Assembly: GCA_027325905.1 (NCBI GenBank)
Contig: DAIEEM010000200.1
Coordinates: 1 to 6,677 of the forward strand
Source: Rhodocyclaceae bacterium
GTDB taxonomy: Bacteria > Pseudomonadota > Gammaproteobacteria > Burkholderiales > Rhodocyclaceae
Length of the DNA stretch: 6,677 nt
Direction: 5' to 3'
The notes beneath the pieces are model-generated. The model did not search any database. It saw only the letters and a list, made by a program, of their open reading frames with translations, and was not told the DNA's origin. A program made the position numbers and the translations under genes. Of the stretch, positions 6,047-6,677 are shown piece by piece; within the stretch, counting starts at the first letter, position 1, and every line of letters starts with the position of its first letter.

Positions 6047-6677
6047 ATGACGACGCAACGCACGGCAACATTGAACATCGACGGCAACAGCGCCGAGTTC
6101 CCCGTATATACCGGCAGTCTTGGCGCCGATGTCATCGACATCCGCAGCCTGTATGCCAAGACCGGAACCTTTACCTTCGACCCCGGCTTCATGTCCACGG
6201 CGGCCTGCAAGTCGTCGATCACCTACATCGACGGCGACAAGGGCGAACTGCTGTACCGCGGCTATCCGATCGAGCAACTGGCGGTGAACTGCGATTTCCT
6301 CGAAACCTGCCATCTGCTGCTCAACGGCGAACTGCCTACGCCGGCGCAGAACGACGAATTCCAGGACGTGATCCGGCACCACACCATGGTCCACGAGCAG
6401 TTGATCCGCTTCTATTCCGGCTTCCGTCGTGACGCGCATCCGATGGCGGTGCTGGTGGGCGTGGTCGGCGCCCTGTCCGCCTTCTATCACGACGCCATGG
6501 ACGTCAGCGACGAGTACCACCGCCGCATTTCCGCGCACCGCCTGATCGCCAAGATGCCGACCATCGTCGCCATGGCCTACAAGTACGGCCGCGGCGAGCC
6601 CTTCATGTATCCGCGCAACGACCTCTCCTATACCGCCAACTTCATGCACATGATGTTCGGCACGCCCTGCGAGAAGT
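6047..6677 (+). CDS. gltA: Citrate synthase, N-terminal half, cut by window edge
   Basis: This gene encodes a type II (proteobacterial, usually hexameric) citrate synthase, condensing oxaloacetate with acetyl-CoA at TCA entry. The 210 visible residues begin [20 protein letters not shown] and carry family blocks [66 protein letters not shown] and [20 protein letters not shown], aligning closely with E. coli GltA. Cys208 aligns with E. coli Cys206, near the NADH allosteric site, so NADH control is possible. The catalytic His and Asp residues lie beyond the window. The ATG follows AGAGGG (6034-6039) by 7 nt. It starts 25 bp after sdhE with no visible terminator or strong promoter, so it is probably the last known gene of the sdh message. 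Confidence 0.95.
   Translation, partial: MTTQRTATLNIDGNSAEFPVYTGSLGADVIDIRSLYAKTGTFTFDPGFMSTAACKSSITYIDGDKGELLYRGYPIEQLAVNCDFLETCHLLLNGELPTPAQNDEFQDVIRHHTMVHEQLIRFYSGFRRDAHPMAVLVGVVGALSAFYHDAMDVSDEYHRRISAHRLIAKMPTIVAMAYKYGRGEPFMYPRNDLSYTANFMHMMFGTPCEK

Overview
The window is a GC-rich bacterial chromosome segment holding a TCA-cycle locus. Gene order, protein similarity (recalled, not searched) and a Burkholderiales/Rhodocyclales-type dispersed repeat all suggest a betaproteobacterium. No transposase, phage, RNA or CRISPR gene is visible. Coding density is high, and the longest gene-free stretch is about 220 bp.

Layout. The minus strand carries an mdh operon: malate dehydrogenase (376-1365), then, 21 bp downstream, the start of a HpcH/HpaI (CitE-like) aldolase/lyase cut by the left edge (1-354). 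Divergent from mdh is a GntR/HutC-type regulator (1586-2314). The mdh-regulator gap is AT-rich. It holds a perfect 24-bp inverted repeat (1517-1540) and two divergent promoters whose -35 boxes overlap. A sigma70-like promoter with a perfect TATAAT (2311-2338) follows the regulator and opens a plus-strand operon: sdhC (2414), sdhD (2808), sdhA (3143), sdhB (5031), sdhE (5752) and gltA (6047, cut by the right edge).

Function. SdhCDAB form complex II. SdhE normally attaches FAD to SdhA. Citrate synthase and malate dehydrogenase run adjacent TCA steps. Heme, quinone, FAD, Fe-S and catalytic residues are intact in SdhC, D, A and B and in MDH. The UTRA-domain regulator probably senses a TCA-related metabolite and controls itself and mdh, and perhaps sdh-gltA; this is inference from position and the palindrome.

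Three points stand out. First, sdhE has an in-frame amber codon at 5851-5853 and Ala in place of Gly in its RGxxE motif, although its downstream half still reads as SdhE. Second, a GC-rich palindromic repeat sits between sdhA and sdhB, flanked by 6-bp direct repeats (CATGAC) that duplicate the sdhB start. It appears to have turned the old ribosome-binding site and ATG into a 26-codon leader ORF coupled to sdhB. Third, the palindrome between mdh and the regulator is a strong operator candidate. I see no wholly new multi-gene system.
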